Origin: Xanthomonas massiliensis
GTDB lineage: Bacteria > Pseudomonadota > Gammaproteobacteria > Xanthomonadales > Xanthomonadaceae
Direction: 5' to 3'
Assembly: GCF_900018785.1 (NCBI RefSeq)
Contig: NZ_FCOY01000006.1
Coordinates: 930,001-994,000 of the forward strand
Length of the DNA: 64,000 nucleotides
The notes beneath the pieces are model-generated. The model was not told where the DNA came from and searched no databases. It saw only the letters and a program-made list of their open reading frames with translations. A program made the translations under genes and the position numbers. Of this stretch, positions 1-10,900 are shown one piece after another (position 1 is the stretch's first letter; each line of letters begins with the position of its first letter).

Positions 1-448
1 GCCGGCCGACGGCGTCGGCGAGATCGCCCTGCTGCTGCCCGCGCTGGCGCGGATGACCGCCGGCGGCGGCCGCGTGGTGCTGGTGGCGCCGCCGTACATC
101 CCGTATGCGCCGGCCTGGCAGGCCGGTGGGGTGGAGCTGGCGTCGATGGAGGTGATCCAGGCCGAGCCGCGCGATGCGCTGTGGGCGTTCGAGCAGTGCC
201 TGCGCAGCGGTTGCTGCGCCGCCGTGCTCGGCTGGCCGCAGACTGCCGATGCGCGCGTGCTGCGCCGGCTGCAGGTGGCGGCCGACAGCGGCGACTGCTG
301 CGGCTTCGCCCTGCGCGACCGCCGCCACGCGGTCAACGCCTCGCCGGCCGCGCTGCGGCTGGAATACCTGGCCGAGCAGGAGGCGTGGCGGGTGCACAAG
401 TGCCGCGGCGGGCAGCTGCCGTCGCGGCCGCTGCGGCTGGCGCGGTGA
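1..448 (+). CDS. imuA: ImuA, translesion-synthesis accessory protein (C-terminal part)
   Basis: The open frame enters from the left edge (reading from base 2) and stops at 446-448, so only the last ~148 codons are present. ImuA is a RecA/SulA-like protein that works with ImuB and DnaE2 in damage-induced mutagenesis. The visible part has the strand pattern of that family (RVVLVAPPYIPYAPAW, then LRSGCCAAVLGWPQ, then CGFALRDRR). Identity rests mainly on position: it ends 9 bases before imuB, which is followed by dnaE2, the classical three-gene cassette. The first internal ATG is at 53, but the homology-like sequence continues upstream of it, so that is not the true start. The LexA-controlled promoter would lie outside the window. 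Confidence 0.85.
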   Translation, partial: PADGVGEIALLLPALARMTAGGGRVVLVAPPYIPYAPAWQAGGVELASMEVIQAEPRDALWAFEQCLRSGCCAAVLGWPQTADARVLRRLQVAADSGDCCGFALRDRRHAVNASPAALRLEYLAEQEAWRVHKCRGGQLPSRPLRLAR

Positions 449-457
449 GGCGCGGCG

Positions 458-1876
458 ATGCTCTGGGCCTGCATCGTGCTGCCGCAGCTGGCGCTGGACG
501 CGGTCCTGCGCCGCCTGCCCGATCCGTCCGCGCCGCTGGCGCTGGTGGAAGGGCCGGCGCAGCTGCGCCGCCTGCATGCGGTCAATGACGCGGCGGCGCA
601 GGCGGGACTGCGGCCGGGCATGCGGCTGTCGGCCGCGCACGCGCTGCTGGCCGGCCTGCGCACCGTCGAGCACCAGCCGCAGGCCGAGGCGCACTGGCAG
701 CGCTTCCTGGCGGCCTGGGCCTACCGCCACAGTTCGCTGGTCAGCGCGCAGTGGCCGCGCGCCATCGTGCTGGAGGTGCAGGCCAGCTTCCGCCTGTTCG
801 GGCCGTGGCCGCGCTTCGAGCGGCGCCTGCGCGAGGAACTGGCACTGCTGGGGTTCGGCCATCGCCTCGCGTTGGCGCCGACGCCGCGCGCCGCGCGCGT
901 GCTCGCCGGGCTGAAGGACGGGCTGGCGGTGACCCAGCCGGCGGCGCTGCGCGCGCTGCTGGACGCGGTGCCGGTGCGCCGCGCCGCGCTGCCCGACGAT
1001 GCCGGCGAGCGCCTGCAGCGGATGGGCATCGCCACCCTGGGCGCATTGCGCGCGCTGCCTGGCGACGGCGTGCGCCGCCGCTTCGGCGCCGGCCTGGCCG
1101 AGCACCTGCGCCGGCTCTACGGCGAGGCCGACGACCCGCTGCCGTGCTATGCGCCGCCGGACCGCTTCGATGCGCGGCTGGAGATGGACTACGAGGTGGA
1201 GACGCACACCGCGCTGCTGTTCCCGCTGCGGCGGCTGATCGGCGACCTGTGCACCTGCCTGTCGATCCGCGACGGCGGCGTGCAGCGCTTCCTGCTGCGG
1301 CTGGAGCACGAGCAGGGCCATACCGACATCGAGGTCGGGCTGCTGGCGGCCGAGCGTTCGCCGGCGATGCTGTTCGAACTGGCGCGCAACCGCCTGGAGC
1401 GGGCGCAGATCCCGCGCGCGGTGACCGGGCTGCGGCTGCTGGCGCGGCAACTGCCGCCGTTCGTGCCGGCCAGCCGCGACCTGTTCGATGCGCGCCCGCA
1501 GCAGGCGCTGGACTGGCCGCAGCTGCGCGAGCGGCTGCGCGCGCGGCTGGGCGACGAGGCGGTGTACCGGGTGCAGCCGGCCGCCGACCCGCGCCCGGAA
1601 CGCGCCTGGCGCCGCAGCGTCGGCGACGCGCTGGACCCGGCGCAGTCCCCGCCGCGGCCGCCGCGCCCGGCCTGGCTGCTGCCGCAGCCGGTGCCGCTGC
1701 GCGATCGCCGGCTGCGCATCGTCTCCGGCCCGGAGCGGCTGGAGAGCGGCTGGTGGGACGGCGAGGAGGCGCGCCGCGACTACTACGTGGTGGAGACCGC
1801 GCACGGCCAGCGCGCCTGGGCGTTCGTGCCGCCGGGCGAGCGCGAGGGCTGGATGCTGCACGGGTGGTTCGCATGA
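458..1876 (+). CDS. imuB: ImuB, Y-family polymerase-like protein
   Basis: 472 codons giving a protein of the usual ImuB length. ImuB is an inactive Y-family polymerase homologue that acts as the hub of the mutasome, binding the beta clamp, ImuA and DnaE2. The N-terminal palm/fingers region ([18 protein letters not shown], then [17 protein letters not shown]) is Y-family-like. The acidic catalytic pair of active DinB proteins is not evident at the N-terminus (residues 5-8 are CIVL where active enzymes have an Asp). A helix-hairpin-helix-like stretch follows ([16 protein letters not shown]), then the little-finger region. The start at 458 is 9 bases after the imuA stop, and the stop overlaps the dnaE2 start as ATGA, so the genes are translationally coupled. 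Confidence 0.92.
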   Translation: MLWACIVLPQLALDAVLRRLPDPSAPLALVEGPAQLRRLHAVNDAAAQAGLRPGMRLSAAHALLAGLRTVEHQPQAEAHWQRFLAAWAYRHSSLVSAQWPRAIVLEVQASFRLFGPWPRFERRLREELALLGFGHRLALAPTPRAARVLAGLKDGLAVTQPAALRALLDAVPVRRAALPDDAGERLQRMGIATLGALRALPGDGVRRRFGAGLAEHLRRLYGEADDPLPCYAPPDRFDARLEMDYEVETHTALLFPLRRLIGDLCTCLSIRDGGVQRFLLRLEHEQGHTDIEVGLLAAERSPAMLFELARNRLERAQIPRAVTGLRLLARQLPPFVPASRDLFDARPQQALDWPQLRERLRARLGDEAVYRVQPAADPRPERAWRRSVGDALDPAQSPPRPPRPAWLLPQPVPLRDRRLRIVSGPERLESGWWDGEEARRDYYVVETAHGQRAWAFVPPGEREGWMLHGWFA

Positions 1877-4800
1877 GCTGGGACGATGCGCCCGACGGCG
1901 TGGACCACGATGCCCCCGGCGGCCGTGCGCCGCGCTCCTGGGGTGTCAGGGCGCGGCTGCAGGCCGCCGCCAACGACGCGGTCGTCCACGAGGCCGCCGC
2001 CGGCGACGGATGGCCGGCCTACGCCGAGCTGCACTGCCTGTCCGACTTCTCGTTCCTGCGTGGCGCCTCCAGCGCCGAGGCGCTGTTCGCGCGCGCCCGC
2101 GATTGCGGCTACGAGGCGCTGGCGATCACCGACGAATGCTCGCTGGCCGGCATCGTGCGCGCCTGGGAGGCGGCGCAGGCGACCGGGCTGAAGCTGGTCG
2201 TCGGCAGCGAGTTCGCCCTGGCCGACGGCCCGCGGCTGGTGCTGCTGGTCGAGGACGCCGCCGGCTACGGCCGGCTGTGCGCGCTGATCACCACCGCCCG
2301 CCGCGCCGCGGCCAAGGGCCGCTACCGGCTGCGCCGCGCCGACCTGGAGGCGCAGTTGCGCGGGCAGGCCGCCGGCCTGTTCGCGCTGTGGCTGCCGGCG
2401 GTCGAGCCGGACGAAGGCGAGGGCCGCTGGCTGAAGGACCTGTTCGGCGAGCGCGCCTTCCTGGCGGTGGAGCTGCACCGCGAATGCGACGATGCCGCGC
2501 GCCTGTCGGCGCTGCTGGCGCTGGCCGGCCGGCTGCAACTGGCGCCGCTGGCCAGCGGCGACGTGCACATGGCCACGCGCCGCGAGCGCATCGTGCAGGA
2601 CACGCTCGCCGCCATCCGCCACGGCGTGCCGCTGGCCGAGGCCGGCGCGCAGCTGTTCCGCAACGGCGAGCGCCACCTGCGCATGCGTCGCGCGCTGGGC
2701 AACATCTACCCGGCGCCGCTGCTGCAGGCCGCGGTGGAGCTGGCGCGGCGCTGCCACTTCGACCTCAAGCGCGACCTGCACTACGCCTACCCGGTGGAGC
2801 TGGTGCCCGACGGCCACACCCCGACCAGCTGGCTGCGCGCGCTGGTCGAGGCGGGCATCGCCCGCCGCTGGCCCGGCGCGCCGCCGCCGAAGGTGCGCGC
2901 CGACATCGAGCACGAGCTGGCGCTGATCGCCGAGCTGAAGTACGAGACCTTCTTCCTCACCGTGCACGACGTGGTGGCGTTCGCCCGCTCGCGCGGCATC
3001 CTCTGCCAGGGGCGCGGCTCCTCGGCCAACTCGGCGGTGTGCTACGCGCTGGGCATCACCGCGGTGGACCCAGGCGAGAACCGGCTGCTGATCGCGCGCT
3101 TCCTGTCCAAGGCGCGCGACGAGCCGCCGGACATCGACGTCGATTTCGAGCACGAGCGGCGCGAGGAAGTGCTGCAGTACGTCTACGCCAAGTACGGCCG
3201 CGGCCGCGCCGCGCTGGCGGCCACGGTCATCCGCTACCGCGGCAAGAGCGCGGTGCGCGACGTGGCCAAGGCCTTCGGCCTGCCGCCGGACCAGATCGCG
3301 CTGCTGGCCAACTGCTACGGCTGGGGCAACGGCGACACGCCGATGCAGCAGCGCATCGCCGAGGCCGGCTTCGACCTGGACAACCCGCTGATCGCGCGGG
3401 TGCTGGCGATCACCGCGCGGCTGGTCGACCACCCGCGCCACCTGTCCCAGCACGTGGGCGGCTTCGTCATCTCCGACGCGCCGCTGTCCACCGTGGTGCC
3501 GGTGGAGAACGCGGCCATGGCCGAGCGCACCATCATCCAGTGGGACAAGGACGACCTGGAGACGATGGGCCTGCTCAAGGTCGATTGCCTGGCGCTGGGC
3601 ATGCTGACCTGCATCCGCAAGGCGCTGGACCTGGTGCGCACGCACCGCGGCCGCGACTTCGACCTGGCCGGCATCCCGGCCGAGGACCCGGCGACCTACG
3701 CGATGATCCAGCGCGCCGACACCGTGGGCGTGTTCCAGATCGAATCGCGCGCGCAGATGGCGATGCTGCCGCGGCTCAAGCCGGCGACCTTCTACGACCT
3801 GGTGATCGAGGTGGCGATCGTGCGCCCCGGGCCGATCCAGGGCGACATGGTGCATCCCTACCTGCGCCGGCGGCAGGGCCAGGAGCCGGTGAGCTATCCC
3901 TCCGACGGAGTGAAGGAGATCCTCGGCAAGACCCTGGGCATCCCGCTGTTCCAGGAGCAGGTGATGGAGCTGGTGATCCATGCCGGTTACCTGGCCCACG
4001 AGGCCGATGAGATGCGCCGCTCGATGGCGGCCTGGCGACGCGGCGGCGACATGGAGCCGCACCGCAAGCGGATCCGCGAACTGATGGAGGGCAAGGGCTA
4101 TGCCTCGGCCTTCATCGACCAGATCTTCGAGCAGATCAAGGGCTTCGGTTCCTACGGTTTCCCGCAGAGCCATGCCGCCTCCTTCGCCAAGCTGGTCTAC
4201 GCCAGCTGCTGGCTCAAGCGCCACGAGCCGGCGGCGTTCTACTGCGGCCTGCTCAACGCGCAGCCGATGGGGTTCTACTCGCCCAGCCAGATCGTGCAGG
4301 ACGCGCGCCGCGGCAACGGCGCGCGGGCGGCGGTCGAGGTGCTGCCGGTGGACGCGATGCACAGCCACTGGGACAACGCCCTGGTCGGCGGGCGGCCGTG
4401 GCGCAGCGATGCTGACCCGGGCGAACAACCGGCCATCCGCCTGGGCCTGCGCCAGGTCGCGGGCCTGTCCGAGGCGGCGGCCGCGGCGGTGGTGCAGGCG
4501 CGCGCGCAGGCGCCGTTCGCCAGCGTGGCCGACCTGTGCCTGCGCGCCGGGCTGGACGGCAAGGCGCGCAGCGCGCTGGCCGAGGCGGGCGCGCTGCAGG
4601 CACTGGCCGGCAACCGCAACGCCGCGCGCTGGGCGGTGGCCGGCGTCGAGCCGCGCCGGCCGCTGCTGCCGGGCAGCCCGCGCGAGGCCGAGGCGATGCT
4701 GCCGGCGCCGCGCGTCGGCCAGGAGATCCTCGCCGACTACCGCAGCACCGGGCTGACCCTGCAGCGGCACCCGATGGCGCTGCTGCGCCCGCAGATGCGC

Positions 4801-5130
4801 AAACGTCGCATCCTCGGCCTGCGCGAACTGCGCACGCGCCACCACGGCTGCGGCGTGCACGTCGCCGGGCTGGTCACCCAGCGCCAGCGCCCGGGCACCG
4901 CCAAGGGCACGGTCTTCGTCACCCTGGAGGACGAGCACGGCATGATCAACGTGATCGTCTGGCCGCAGCTGACCCTGCGGTGCCGGCGCGCGCTGCTGGA
5001 GTCGCGGCTGCTGGCGGTGCGCGGCCGCTGGGAGCGCGTGGACGGGGTGGAGCACCTGATCGCCGGCGACCTGTACGACCTGAGCGAATTGCTGGGCGAG
5101 CTGCAGGTGGAGTCGCGGGATTTCCACTAG
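1873..5130 (+). CDS. dnaE2: DnaE2 (ImuC), error-prone DNA polymerase III alpha subunit
   Basis: 1085 residues from an ATG overlapping the imuB stop (ATGA at 1873-1876). It is the catalytic polymerase of the SOS-inducible mutagenesis cassette. The N-terminal PHP domain begins at about residue 45 ([18 protein letters not shown]). The C-family polymerase core follows, with the catalytic acid motif [12 protein letters not shown] near residue 415 and [15 protein letters not shown] just before it. A C-terminal OB-fold is visible ([27 protein letters not shown]). The frame is open far upstream of 1873, but that part is a shadow of imuB. The length matches DnaE2 (about 1050-1090) rather than replicative DnaE1 (about 1160-1190). 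Confidence 0.96.
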   Translation: MSWDDAPDGVDHDAPGGRAPRSWGVRARLQAAANDAVVHEAAAGDGWPAYAELHCLSDFSFLRGASSAEALFARARDCGYEALAITDECSLAGIVRAWEAAQATGLKLVVGSEFALADGPRLVLLVEDAAGYGRLCALITTARRAAAKGRYRLRRADLEAQLRGQAAGLFALWLPAVEPDEGEGRWLKDLFGERAFLAVELHRECDDAARLSALLALAGRLQLAPLASGDVHMATRRERIVQDTLAAIRHGVPLAEAGAQLFRNGERHLRMRRALGNIYPAPLLQAAVELARRCHFDLKRDLHYAYPVELVPDGHTPTSWLRALVEAGIARRWPGAPPPKVRADIEHELALIAELKYETFFLTVHDVVAFARSRGILCQGRGSSANSAVCYALGITAVDPGENRLLIARFLSKARDEPPDIDVDFEHERREEVLQYVYAKYGRGRAALAATVIRYRGKSAVRDVAKAFGLPPDQIALLANCYGWGNGDTPMQQRIAEAGFDLDNPLIARVLAITARLVDHPRHLSQHVGGFVISDAPLSTVVPVENAAMAERTIIQWDKDDLETMGLLKVDCLALGMLTCIRKALDLVRTHRGRDFDLAGIPAEDPATYAMIQRADTVGVFQIESRAQMAMLPRLKPATFYDLVIEVAIVRPGPIQGDMVHPYLRRRQGQEPVSYPSDGVKEILGKTLGIPLFQEQVMELVIHAGYLAHEADEMRRSMAAWRRGGDMEPHRKRIRELMEGKGYASAFIDQIFEQIKGFGSYGFPQSHAASFAKLVYASCWLKRHEPAAFYCGLLNAQPMGFYSPSQIVQDARRGNGARAAVEVLPVDAMHSHWDNALVGGRPWRSDADPGEQPAIRLGLRQVAGLSEAAAAAVVQARAQAPFASVADLCLRAGLDGKARSALAEAGALQALAGNRNAARWAVAGVEPRRPLLPGSPREAEAMLPAPRVGQEILADYRSTGLTLQRHPMALLRPQMRKRRILGLRELRTRHHGCGVHVAGLVTQRQRPGTAKGTVFVTLEDEHGMINVIVWPQLTLRCRRALLESRLLAVRGRWERVDGVEHLIAGDLYDLSELLGELQVESRDFH

Positions 5131-5514
5131 CGCGGCCGGCAGCGGCCGAGGGCGCGATTGCCATGGCCGGCCGTTTCCCGCCTGCCGGTACGGATGCCCC
5201 CGGCGCGCCTTGCCGGAAACGCAGGGCAGGGAGGCCGCAGGAGCGGCCGGGCCACGAAACCGCCGGCCACGGGGAGGTCGTGGCCGGCGCGGACATCGCC
5301 CATGCCGCGGATCGGATGCGCGTTCCGATGCGTTTCCAGCGGCGCGCCTTGCCGGCCGCCGGGTCACCGTCCTGCCCGCAAGGCGAGGGCAGGAGGCGAC
5401 CGGCAGGCACCGTGGACGTGCGGGAAAACGCCCGGCCGCGTGCCCGCCTGCGACGGTTTTGCCTGCAACGATCCTTGCGCGGTGCGGGCTGCGCGGGTTT
5501 TGCGGCGCAGCATC
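5131..5514. other. Non-coding spacer between dnaE2 and the thr leader
   Basis: I see no protein gene in this stretch. It holds an exact 15-bp direct repeat, GGCGCGCCTTGCCGG, at 5202-5216 and 5341-5355. It also holds a perfect 10-bp hairpin, GCCGGCCACG/CGTGGCCGGC, at 5262-5271 and 5279-5288 with a 7-base loop. The hairpin could help end imu transcription, but no T-run follows it. Open frames here are Arg/Pro/Ala-rich and look like by-products of GC content. Confidence 0.6.
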
Positions 5515-5544
5515 TTGACAGCGTCCCGGGTGCTGGTGTCTTGT
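5515..5544 (+). promoter_or_regulatory. Candidate thr operon promoter
   Basis: A perfect -35 TTGACA at 5515-5520 is followed after 18 bases by TCTTGT at 5539-5544, a weak -10 (3 of 6). Transcription would begin near 5551-5553, ahead of the Thr-rich leader peptide. The first in-frame ATG of that leader frame is at 5553, so the message could even be leaderless. Confidence 0.5.
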
Positions 5545-5618
5545 TGGCGGCCATGTCGCGCCTGACCGCCACCGCCCATCCGACCGACGCCCCGCACCGC
5601 GGGACGCGCACGGCGGCC

Positions 5619-5696
5619 ATGTCCGGCGCCACGACCACCATCACCACCACCATTACCGTCACCACTCGCCCGGTGCGGCCCGTCGTCTTCGCGTAG
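5619..5696 (+). CDS. thrL: thr operon leader peptide
   Basis: A 25-residue peptide with the run [12 protein letters not shown] (residues 5-16), nine Thr and two Ile, ending at TAG 5694-5696. The run closely resembles the E. coli thr leader core ([11 protein letters not shown]). In that system ribosome stalling on Thr/Ile codons when charged tRNA is scarce prevents termination ahead of thrABC. It lies 95 bases upstream of thrA, exactly where such a peptide belongs. An in-frame ATG at 5553 would give a 47-residue version. No good ribosome binding site precedes either ATG. The Thr codons are ACC and ACG, with ATC or ATT for Ile. Confidence 0.85.
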   Translation: MSGATTTITTTITVTTRPVRPVVFA

Positions 5697-5768
5697 TTTT
5701 CCGAAAACCACGGCCCCGCACCCGGAACAGGTTGCGGTGGCACACCCCAGCCTGAGACGAGCGGGGCC
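5696..5768 (+). promoter_or_regulatory. Candidate thr attenuator structure
   Basis: Three nested or adjacent hairpins lie between the leader stop and thrA. GTTTT-CCG-AAAAC is at 5696-5708 and overlaps the leader stop codon. CAGGTTG/CAGCCTG (5728-5734 with 5748-5754) is extended by GGTG/CACC (5736-5739 with 5743-5746). An outer 8-bp stem GGCCCCGC/GCGGGGCC pairs 5712-5719 with 5761-5768. No T-run follows 5768, so this is not a textbook intrinsic terminator. Termination may be Rho-aided, or control may act on translation, since the structure ends only 23 bases before the thrA ATG. Confidence 0.55.
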
Positions 5769-5791
5769 TCCCGACCAGAGGTCTTGCCCCC

Positions 5792-8311
5792 ATGTCGTCA
5801 GCAGCACCGTTGCAATCCCCGGAAGCCCTTTCCCAGCCCGCCGCACAGGCCGCGCCCGCGACCGTCGTGCACAAGTTCGGCGGCACCTCGGTGGCCGATG
5901 CCGAGCGCTACCGCCATGTCGCCGACCTGCTGCTGGCGCGCGCGGAGACGATGCAGGTCACCGTGGTCTCGGCGATGAAGGGCGTGACCGACGCGCTGAT
6001 CCACCTGGCCGAGGTCGCCGCGCAGGCGCGGCCGGAATGGCGCGAGCTGTGGCACGACCTGCGCGCGCGCCACCGCGCCGCGGCGGTGTCGCTGCTGGGC
6101 GAGGATGCCGGCGCGACCCTGGAATGGCTGGACGGCCGCTTCGACCACCTGGCCGAGATCCTCGGCGCGCTGTCGGTCATCGGCGAGCTGCCGCGCGAGG
6201 TGCTCGACCGCGTGCAGGGCCTGGGCGAGGTGTACTCGGCCTACCTGCTCGGCCGGTACCTGCTCGCCCTGGGCGAGGATTGCGCGGTGCTCGACGCGCG
6301 CGACGTGCTGGTGGTGGACCGCGGCGAGCTGGGCGTGGACGTGGACTGGGATGCCAGCGCCGCCCGCCTGGCGCAGTGGCGTGCCGGGCATCCGCAGCGG
6401 CGCGTGGTGGTCACCGGCTTCGTCGCCCGCGACCGTTCCGGCCACATCACCACGCTCGGCCGCAACGGCAGCGACTATTCCGGCGCGATCTTCGCCGCGC
6501 TGTTCGACGCCGACGAGCTGCAGATCTGGACCGACGTGGACGGCGTGCTCTCGGCCGACCCGCGGGTGGTGCCCGAGGCCGTGCAGCTGGAATCGCTCAG
6601 CTACGACGAGGCCTGCGAGCTGGCCTACTTCGGCGCCAAGGTGGTGCATCCCAAGACCATGTCGCCGGCGATCGCGCGCGGCCTGCCGATCATCATCCGC
6701 AACACCTTCCAGCCCGAGCACCCGGGCACGCGCATCACCGCCGACAGCGCCGTGCACGGGCCGATCAAGGGCCTGACCCTCAGCCCGGGCCTGGCGGTGC
6801 TGAACCTGGAGGGCACCGGCCTGATCGGCGTGCCGGGCACCGCCGAGCGCGTGTTCTCGGCGCTGCGCAACGCGCACGTGTCGGTGGTGATGATCTCGCA
6901 GGGCTCGTCCGAGCACTCGATCTGCTGCGTGGTCAAGGAGGCCGAGGCGGCGCGCGCGCGCGAGGCGCTGCTGCAGGCCTTCGCCCCGGAACTGGCGCTG
7001 GGCCAGGTGCAGCGCGTGCAGCTCACCCCGGGCATCAGCGTGCTGGCCGCGGTCGGCGACGGCATGGCCGGCCAGCCGGGCGTGGCCGCGCGCCTGTTCG
7101 GCGCGCTCGGCCGCGCCCAGGTCAACATCCTGGCCATCGCCCAGGGCTCGTCCGAGCGCAACATCTCGGTGGCCATCGACAGCGACCACGCCACCCGCGC
7201 GCTGCGCGCCGCCCACGCCGGGTTCTGGCTCTCGCCGCAGACCTTCTCGGTCGGCGTGATCGGCCCGGGCAACGTCGGCGCGGCCTTCCTGGACCAGCTG
7301 CGCGACGCCCAGGCCAAGCTGCTGACCAAGGCCAACGTCGACCTGCGCCTGCGCGCGGTCTCCTCCTCGCGGCGCATGCTGCTCAGCGAGCGCGGCCTGC
7401 ACGGCGACTGGCGCGGCGCCTTCGCCGACGCGCACGAGCCGGCCGACCTGGACCGCTTCACCGAGCACCTGCTGTCGGCGCACCTGCCGCACACCGTGGT
7501 CATCGACTGCAGCGGCAGCGCCGAGGTGGCCGACCGCTACGCCGGCTGGCTGGCCGCCGGCATCCACGTGGTCACGCCGAACAAGCAGGCCGGTTCCGGC
7601 CCGCTGCCGCGCTTCCGCGCGATCCGCGAGGCCGCCGCGGCCAGCGGCGCGCGCTTCCGCTACGAGGCCACGGTCGGCGCCGGCCTGCCGGTGATCACCA
7701 CGCTGCGCGACCTGGTGGACACCGGCGACAAGGTGACCTCGATCGAGGGCATCTTCTCCGGCACCCTGGCCTGGCTGTTCAACAAGTACGACGGCAGCTT
7801 GGCGTTCTCGGCGCTGGTCGCCCAGGCCCGCGCGATGGGCTACACCGAGCCCGATCCGCGCGACGACCTGTCCGGCATGGACGTGGCGCGCAAGCTGGTG
7901 ATCCTGGCGCGCGAGGCCGGGCGCGAGATCAGCCTGGAGGACGTGCAGGTGGAAAGCCTGGTGCCGGACGCGCTGCGCGAGGTCGGGGTGGAGGCGTTCA
8001 TAGCGCGCCTGCCCGAGGTCGATGCCGCCTTCGCCGCGCGCCTGGCCAGCGCGCGCGCGCGCGGCTGCGTGCTGCGCTACGTGGCCCAGCTGCGTCCCGG
8101 CGACGCCGCCAGCGTCGGCCTGGTGGAGCTGCCGGCCGACCACGCCTTCGCCAACCTGCGCCTGACCGACAACGTGGTGCAGTTCACCACCCGTCGCTAC
8201 AGCGAGAACCCGCTGGTGGTGCAGGGCCCGGGCGCCGGCCCGGAGGTCACCGCCGCCGGCGTGTTCGCCGACCTGCTGCGGGTCGCCGCCGGCGAGGGGG
8301 CACGCCTGTGA
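5792..8311 (+). CDS. thrA: Bifunctional aspartokinase / homoserine dehydrogenase I
   Basis: 839 residues carrying out the first and third steps of the Thr/Met branch from aspartate. The aspartokinase signature KFGGTSV is at residues 28-34, with [13 protein letters not shown] and [12 protein letters not shown] further on. A central pair of ACT domains, the usual site of Thr feedback, starts near residue 335 ([20 protein letters not shown]) and repeats near 415. The homoserine dehydrogenase half begins near residue 485 with the nucleotide-binding [12 protein letters not shown], and it has [11 protein letters not shown] and the substrate region [17 protein letters not shown]. The start follows an AGAGG motif at 5776-5780. 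It overlaps thrB by GTGA. The order thrA-thrB-thrC behind a Thr-rich leader matches the enterobacterial operon. Confidence 0.97.
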   Translation: MSSAAPLQSPEALSQPAAQAAPATVVHKFGGTSVADAERYRHVADLLLARAETMQVTVVSAMKGVTDALIHLAEVAAQARPEWRELWHDLRARHRAAAVSLLGEDAGATLEWLDGRFDHLAEILGALSVIGELPREVLDRVQGLGEVYSAYLLGRYLLALGEDCAVLDARDVLVVDRGELGVDVDWDASAARLAQWRAGHPQRRVVVTGFVARDRSGHITTLGRNGSDYSGAIFAALFDADELQIWTDVDGVLSADPRVVPEAVQLESLSYDEACELAYFGAKVVHPKTMSPAIARGLPIIIRNTFQPEHPGTRITADSAVHGPIKGLTLSPGLAVLNLEGTGLIGVPGTAERVFSALRNAHVSVVMISQGSSEHSICCVVKEAEAARAREALLQAFAPELALGQVQRVQLTPGISVLAAVGDGMAGQPGVAARLFGALGRAQVNILAIAQGSSERNISVAIDSDHATRALRAAHAGFWLSPQTFSVGVIGPGNVGAAFLDQLRDAQAKLLTKANVDLRLRAVSSSRRMLLSERGLHGDWRGAFADAHEPADLDRFTEHLLSAHLPHTVVIDCSGSAEVADRYAGWLAAGIHVVTPNKQAGSGPLPRFRAIREAAAASGARFRYEATVGAGLPVITTLRDLVDTGDKVTSIEGIFSGTLAWLFNKYDGSLAFSALVAQARAMGYTEPDPRDDLSGMDVARKLVILAREAGREISLEDVQVESLVPDALREVGVEAFIARLPEVDAAFAARLASARARGCVLRYVAQLRPGDAASVGLVELPADHAFANLRLTDNVVQFTTRRYSENPLVVQGPGAGPEVTAAGVFADLLRVAAGEGARL

Positions 8312-9276
8312 GCGCGATACCGGAAGCCGCCGCCCAGCCGGCGCGGGCGCCGGGCCTGCCCGGCCAGGCGCGGGCCTTCGCCCCGGCCTCGGTGGCCAAC
8401 GTCGCGGTCGGCTTCGACCTGCTGGGCTATCCGCTGGCCGGCGTCGGCGACACGGTCACGGTGCGCCGCATCGAGGCCCCGGAAGTGCGCATCGCCGCCA
8501 TCCGCGGCACCACCGTCGAGCTGCCGCTGGACGCGGCGCGCAATACCGCCGGCGCGGCGCTGATGTCCCTGCGCCGGACCCTGGCGCTGCCGTTCGGGCT
8601 GGAGATCGAGATCGACAAGGGCATCCCGCTCAGTTCCGGCATGGGCGGCTCGGCGGCCTCCTCGGTGGCGGCGCTGGTGGCGGCCAACGGCCTGCTGGAG
8701 CAGCCGCTGTCGCGCGAGGCGCTGTACGCCTTCGCCCTGGACGGCGAGGCGGTGGCCAGCGGCAGCCGCCACGGCGACAACCTCGGCCCGATGCTGGTCG
8801 GCGGCCTGGTGCTGTGCACGCTGGAACGGCTGGTGCCGGTGCCGGTGCCCGCCGCCTGGCACAGCCTGGTGGTGCACCCGGACGCGGTGCTGGAAACGCG
8901 CCGGGCACGCCAGGCGCTGGCCGGCGACTACGCGCTGGGCGAGTTCGTCGCGCAGAGCGCCAACCTCGCCCTGGTGCTGGCCGGCTGCCACGCCGGCGAT
9001 GCCGGGCTGGTGCGCGCCGGCCTGCGCGACGTGCTGGTCGAACCGCGCCGCGCCGGGCTGATCGGCGGTTTCGCCGCGGCCAAGCAGGCCGCGCTCGAGG
9101 CCGGCGCGATGGGGGCCAGCATCTCCGGCGCCGGACCGAGCGTGTTCGGCTGGTTCGAGACGCGCCAGGCCGCCGAGGCCGCGGCCGCGCCGGTGCGCGC
9201 GGCGTTCGCCGCGGCCGGCTTCGCCAGCCAGGCATGGGTCTCGGCGGTGGCCAGCCCGGGGGCGCGACTGCTGTAG
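8308..9276 (+). CDS. thrB: Homoserine kinase
   Basis: 322 residues from a GTG start that overlaps the thrA stop (GTGA, 8308-8311). It phosphorylates homoserine to O-phosphohomoserine. GHMP-kinase features are clear: the N-terminal substrate loop [14 protein letters not shown], and the ATP-binding motif [13 protein letters not shown] near residue 110. The C-terminal glycine-rich [13 protein letters not shown] is also typical. The coupled start and the position between thrA and thrC support the call. The frame is open far upstream, but that reads through thrA in another frame and is not coding. Confidence 0.96.
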   Translation: MSAIPEAAAQPARAPGLPGQARAFAPASVANVAVGFDLLGYPLAGVGDTVTVRRIEAPEVRIAAIRGTTVELPLDAARNTAGAALMSLRRTLALPFGLEIEIDKGIPLSSGMGGSAASSVAALVAANGLLEQPLSREALYAFALDGEAVASGSRHGDNLGPMLVGGLVLCTLERLVPVPVPAAWHSLVVHPDAVLETRRARQALAGDYALGEFVAQSANLALVLAGCHAGDAGLVRAGLRDVLVEPRRAGLIGGFAAAKQAALEAGAMGASISGAGPSVFGWFETRQAAEAAAAPVRAAFAAAGFASQAWVSAVASPGARLL

Positions 9277-9367
9277 CGCGGCGCGGCCGCCCGGCCCGCG
9301 GCGCCACCGGGACGGACCGGTGGCGCGCGGAGCCCCTCCCACTTCATACCTGGATGCATCGATCGCC

Positions 9368-10657
9368 ATGAACTTCATCTCCACCCGCAACCATGCGCCG
9401 GCCGCGACCCTGAGCCAGGCCATCGCCGCCGGCCTGGCCCCCGACGGCGGCCTGTACGTGCCCGAGGCGATGCCCGGCGCGCGCGAACTCGTGCCCGGCG
9501 CCACCCTGGCCGATACCGCCGCCGACCTGCTGGCGCCGTTCTTCGACGGCGATGCGCTGGCCCCGGAACTGGCCGGCATCTGCCGCGCCGCGTTCGATTT
9601 CCCGGCGCCGCTGGTGCCGCTGGCCACGCCCGGCGACCACGTGCTGGAGCTGTTCCACGGCCCCACCGCCGCGTTCAAGGACTTCGGTGCGCGCTTCCTC
9701 GCCAACGCGCTGGCGCGCATCCGCCGCGGCCACGACACCCCGCTGACCATCCTGGTGGCGACCTCGGGCGACACCGGCGCGGCGGTGGCGGCAGCCTTCC
9801 ACGGCCAGCCCGGCCTGCGCGTGGTGGTGCTGTACCCGGACGGGCGGGTGTCGCCGCGCCAGGCGCACCAGCTCGGCTGCTTCGGCGGCAACGTCGCCGC
9901 GCTGCGCGTGGCCGGCTCGTTCGACGACTGCCAGGCGATGGTCAAGCAGGCCCTGAACGATGCCGACCTGCAGGCGCGGGTGCCGATGAGCTCGGCCAAC
10001 AGCATCAGCCTGGGCCGGCTGCTGCCGCAGACCAGCTACTACGCGCACGCGGCGCTGGCGCATCGCGCCGCCACCGGGCGGGTGCTGGATTTCGTCATTC
10101 CCACCGGCAACCTCGGCAACGCGCTGGCGGCGATCATCGCCCGCGCGCTCGGCGTGCCGATCGGCCGCATCGTGCTGGCCACCAACGCCAACCACGTGCT
10201 GCCGGACTATTTCGACGGCGGCGACTACGCGCCCGCGGCCAGCGTGGCGACCATCGCCAATGCGATGGACGTGGGCGCGCCGAGCAATTTCGAGCGGCTG
10301 CGCTGGCTGTACCGCGGCGACGACGCGGCGCTGCGCGCGGCGTTCGTCGCGCGCGCAGTGGACGATGCGACGATCCGCGCCACCATCGCCGAACGCCACG
10401 CCCGCTACGGCGAGACCTTCTGCCCGCACACCGCCACCGCCGTGCACGTGCTCGAGCTGCTGCGCGCCGAAGGCGCGGCCGGCGACTGGGCGGTGGCGGC
10501 CACCGCGCACCCGGCCAAGTTCGAGAGCGTCGTCGAGCCGCTGGTCGGCGGTCCGGTGGCGGTACCGCCGGCGCTGGCCGAACTGCTGGCGCGCCCGGCC
10601 CATGCCGAGCCGCTGGCGGCCGAGTACGGCGCGCTGCGCGACTACCTGGCCGGCTGA
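9368..10657 (+). CDS. thrC: Threonine synthase
   Basis: 429 residues. A PLP enzyme that converts O-phosphohomoserine to threonine, the last step of the pathway. The PLP lysine lies in HGPTAAFKDFGARFLANAL near residue 105, and the phosphate loop ATSGDTGAAVAAAF follows. I chose ATG 9368 (MNFISTRNHAP), the usual N-terminus of the family, over an in-frame ATG 48 bases upstream. The 91-base gap after thrB has no obvious promoter. A 7-bp GC hairpin follows the stop, so thrC probably ends the operon. Confidence 0.96.
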   Translation: MNFISTRNHAPAATLSQAIAAGLAPDGGLYVPEAMPGARELVPGATLADTAADLLAPFFDGDALAPELAGICRAAFDFPAPLVPLATPGDHVLELFHGPTAAFKDFGARFLANALARIRRGHDTPLTILVATSGDTGAAVAAAFHGQPGLRVVVLYPDGRVSPRQAHQLGCFGGNVAALRVAGSFDDCQAMVKQALNDADLQARVPMSSANSISLGRLLPQTSYYAHAALAHRAATGRVLDFVIPTGNLGNALAAIIARALGVPIGRIVLATNANHVLPDYFDGGDYAPAASVATIANAMDVGAPSNFERLRWLYRGDDAALRAAFVARAVDDATIRATIAERHARYGETFCPHTATAVHVLELLRAEGAAGDWAVAATAHPAKFESVVEPLVGGPVAVPPALAELLARPAHAEPLAAEYGALRDYLAG

Positions 10658-10664
10658 GGCGGCT

Positions 10665-10685
10665 GCCCGCGCCGGCAACGCGGGC
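10665..10685 (+). terminator. Possible terminator after thrC
   Basis: The hairpin GCCCGCG/CGCGGGC pairs 10665-10671 with 10679-10685 around a 7-base loop, starting 8 bases after the thrC stop. There is no T-run, as with several gene ends in this window, so efficiency is uncertain. Confidence 0.4.
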
Positions 10686-10771
10686 GGGCGCCTGTGCAGT
10701 GCCTGCCCGTGGCTCCCGCGGCAGGCGTTCGCCGCGGGCCCGGCTGCCTGGCCGTTCGTGCGGCGGCATTG

Positions 10772-10813
10772 ATCCACAGACGATGTGGACGGGCGGTTGA
10801 CCATCGTGTGGAT
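10772..10813. repeat. Long inverted repeat between convergent thrC and bdhA
   Basis: ATCCACA-GA-CGATG at 10772-10785 pairs with CATCGTGTGGAT at 10802-10813: 12 matched pairs with a two-base bulge and a 16-base loop. It lies between two genes that converge. It could be a shared terminator hairpin or a protein site; the sequence does not decide between them. Confidence 0.45.
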
Positions 10814-10900
10814 AAGTCGCGCGGCGCCTTGCGTGGCGGGCACTCCCTCCGGATTGGCCAAAATCTAGCCATCCATGCCGCGACGGCGCGGCCGGTCCGG

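Noticed and set aside
1783-5367. Very long open frame (about 1190 codons) on the minus strand opposite dnaE2
   Set aside because: It is an antisense shadow of a high-GC gene. Its translation is His/Arg/Gly/Ala-rich, has no domain, and the plus strand carries clear DnaE2 motifs throughout.
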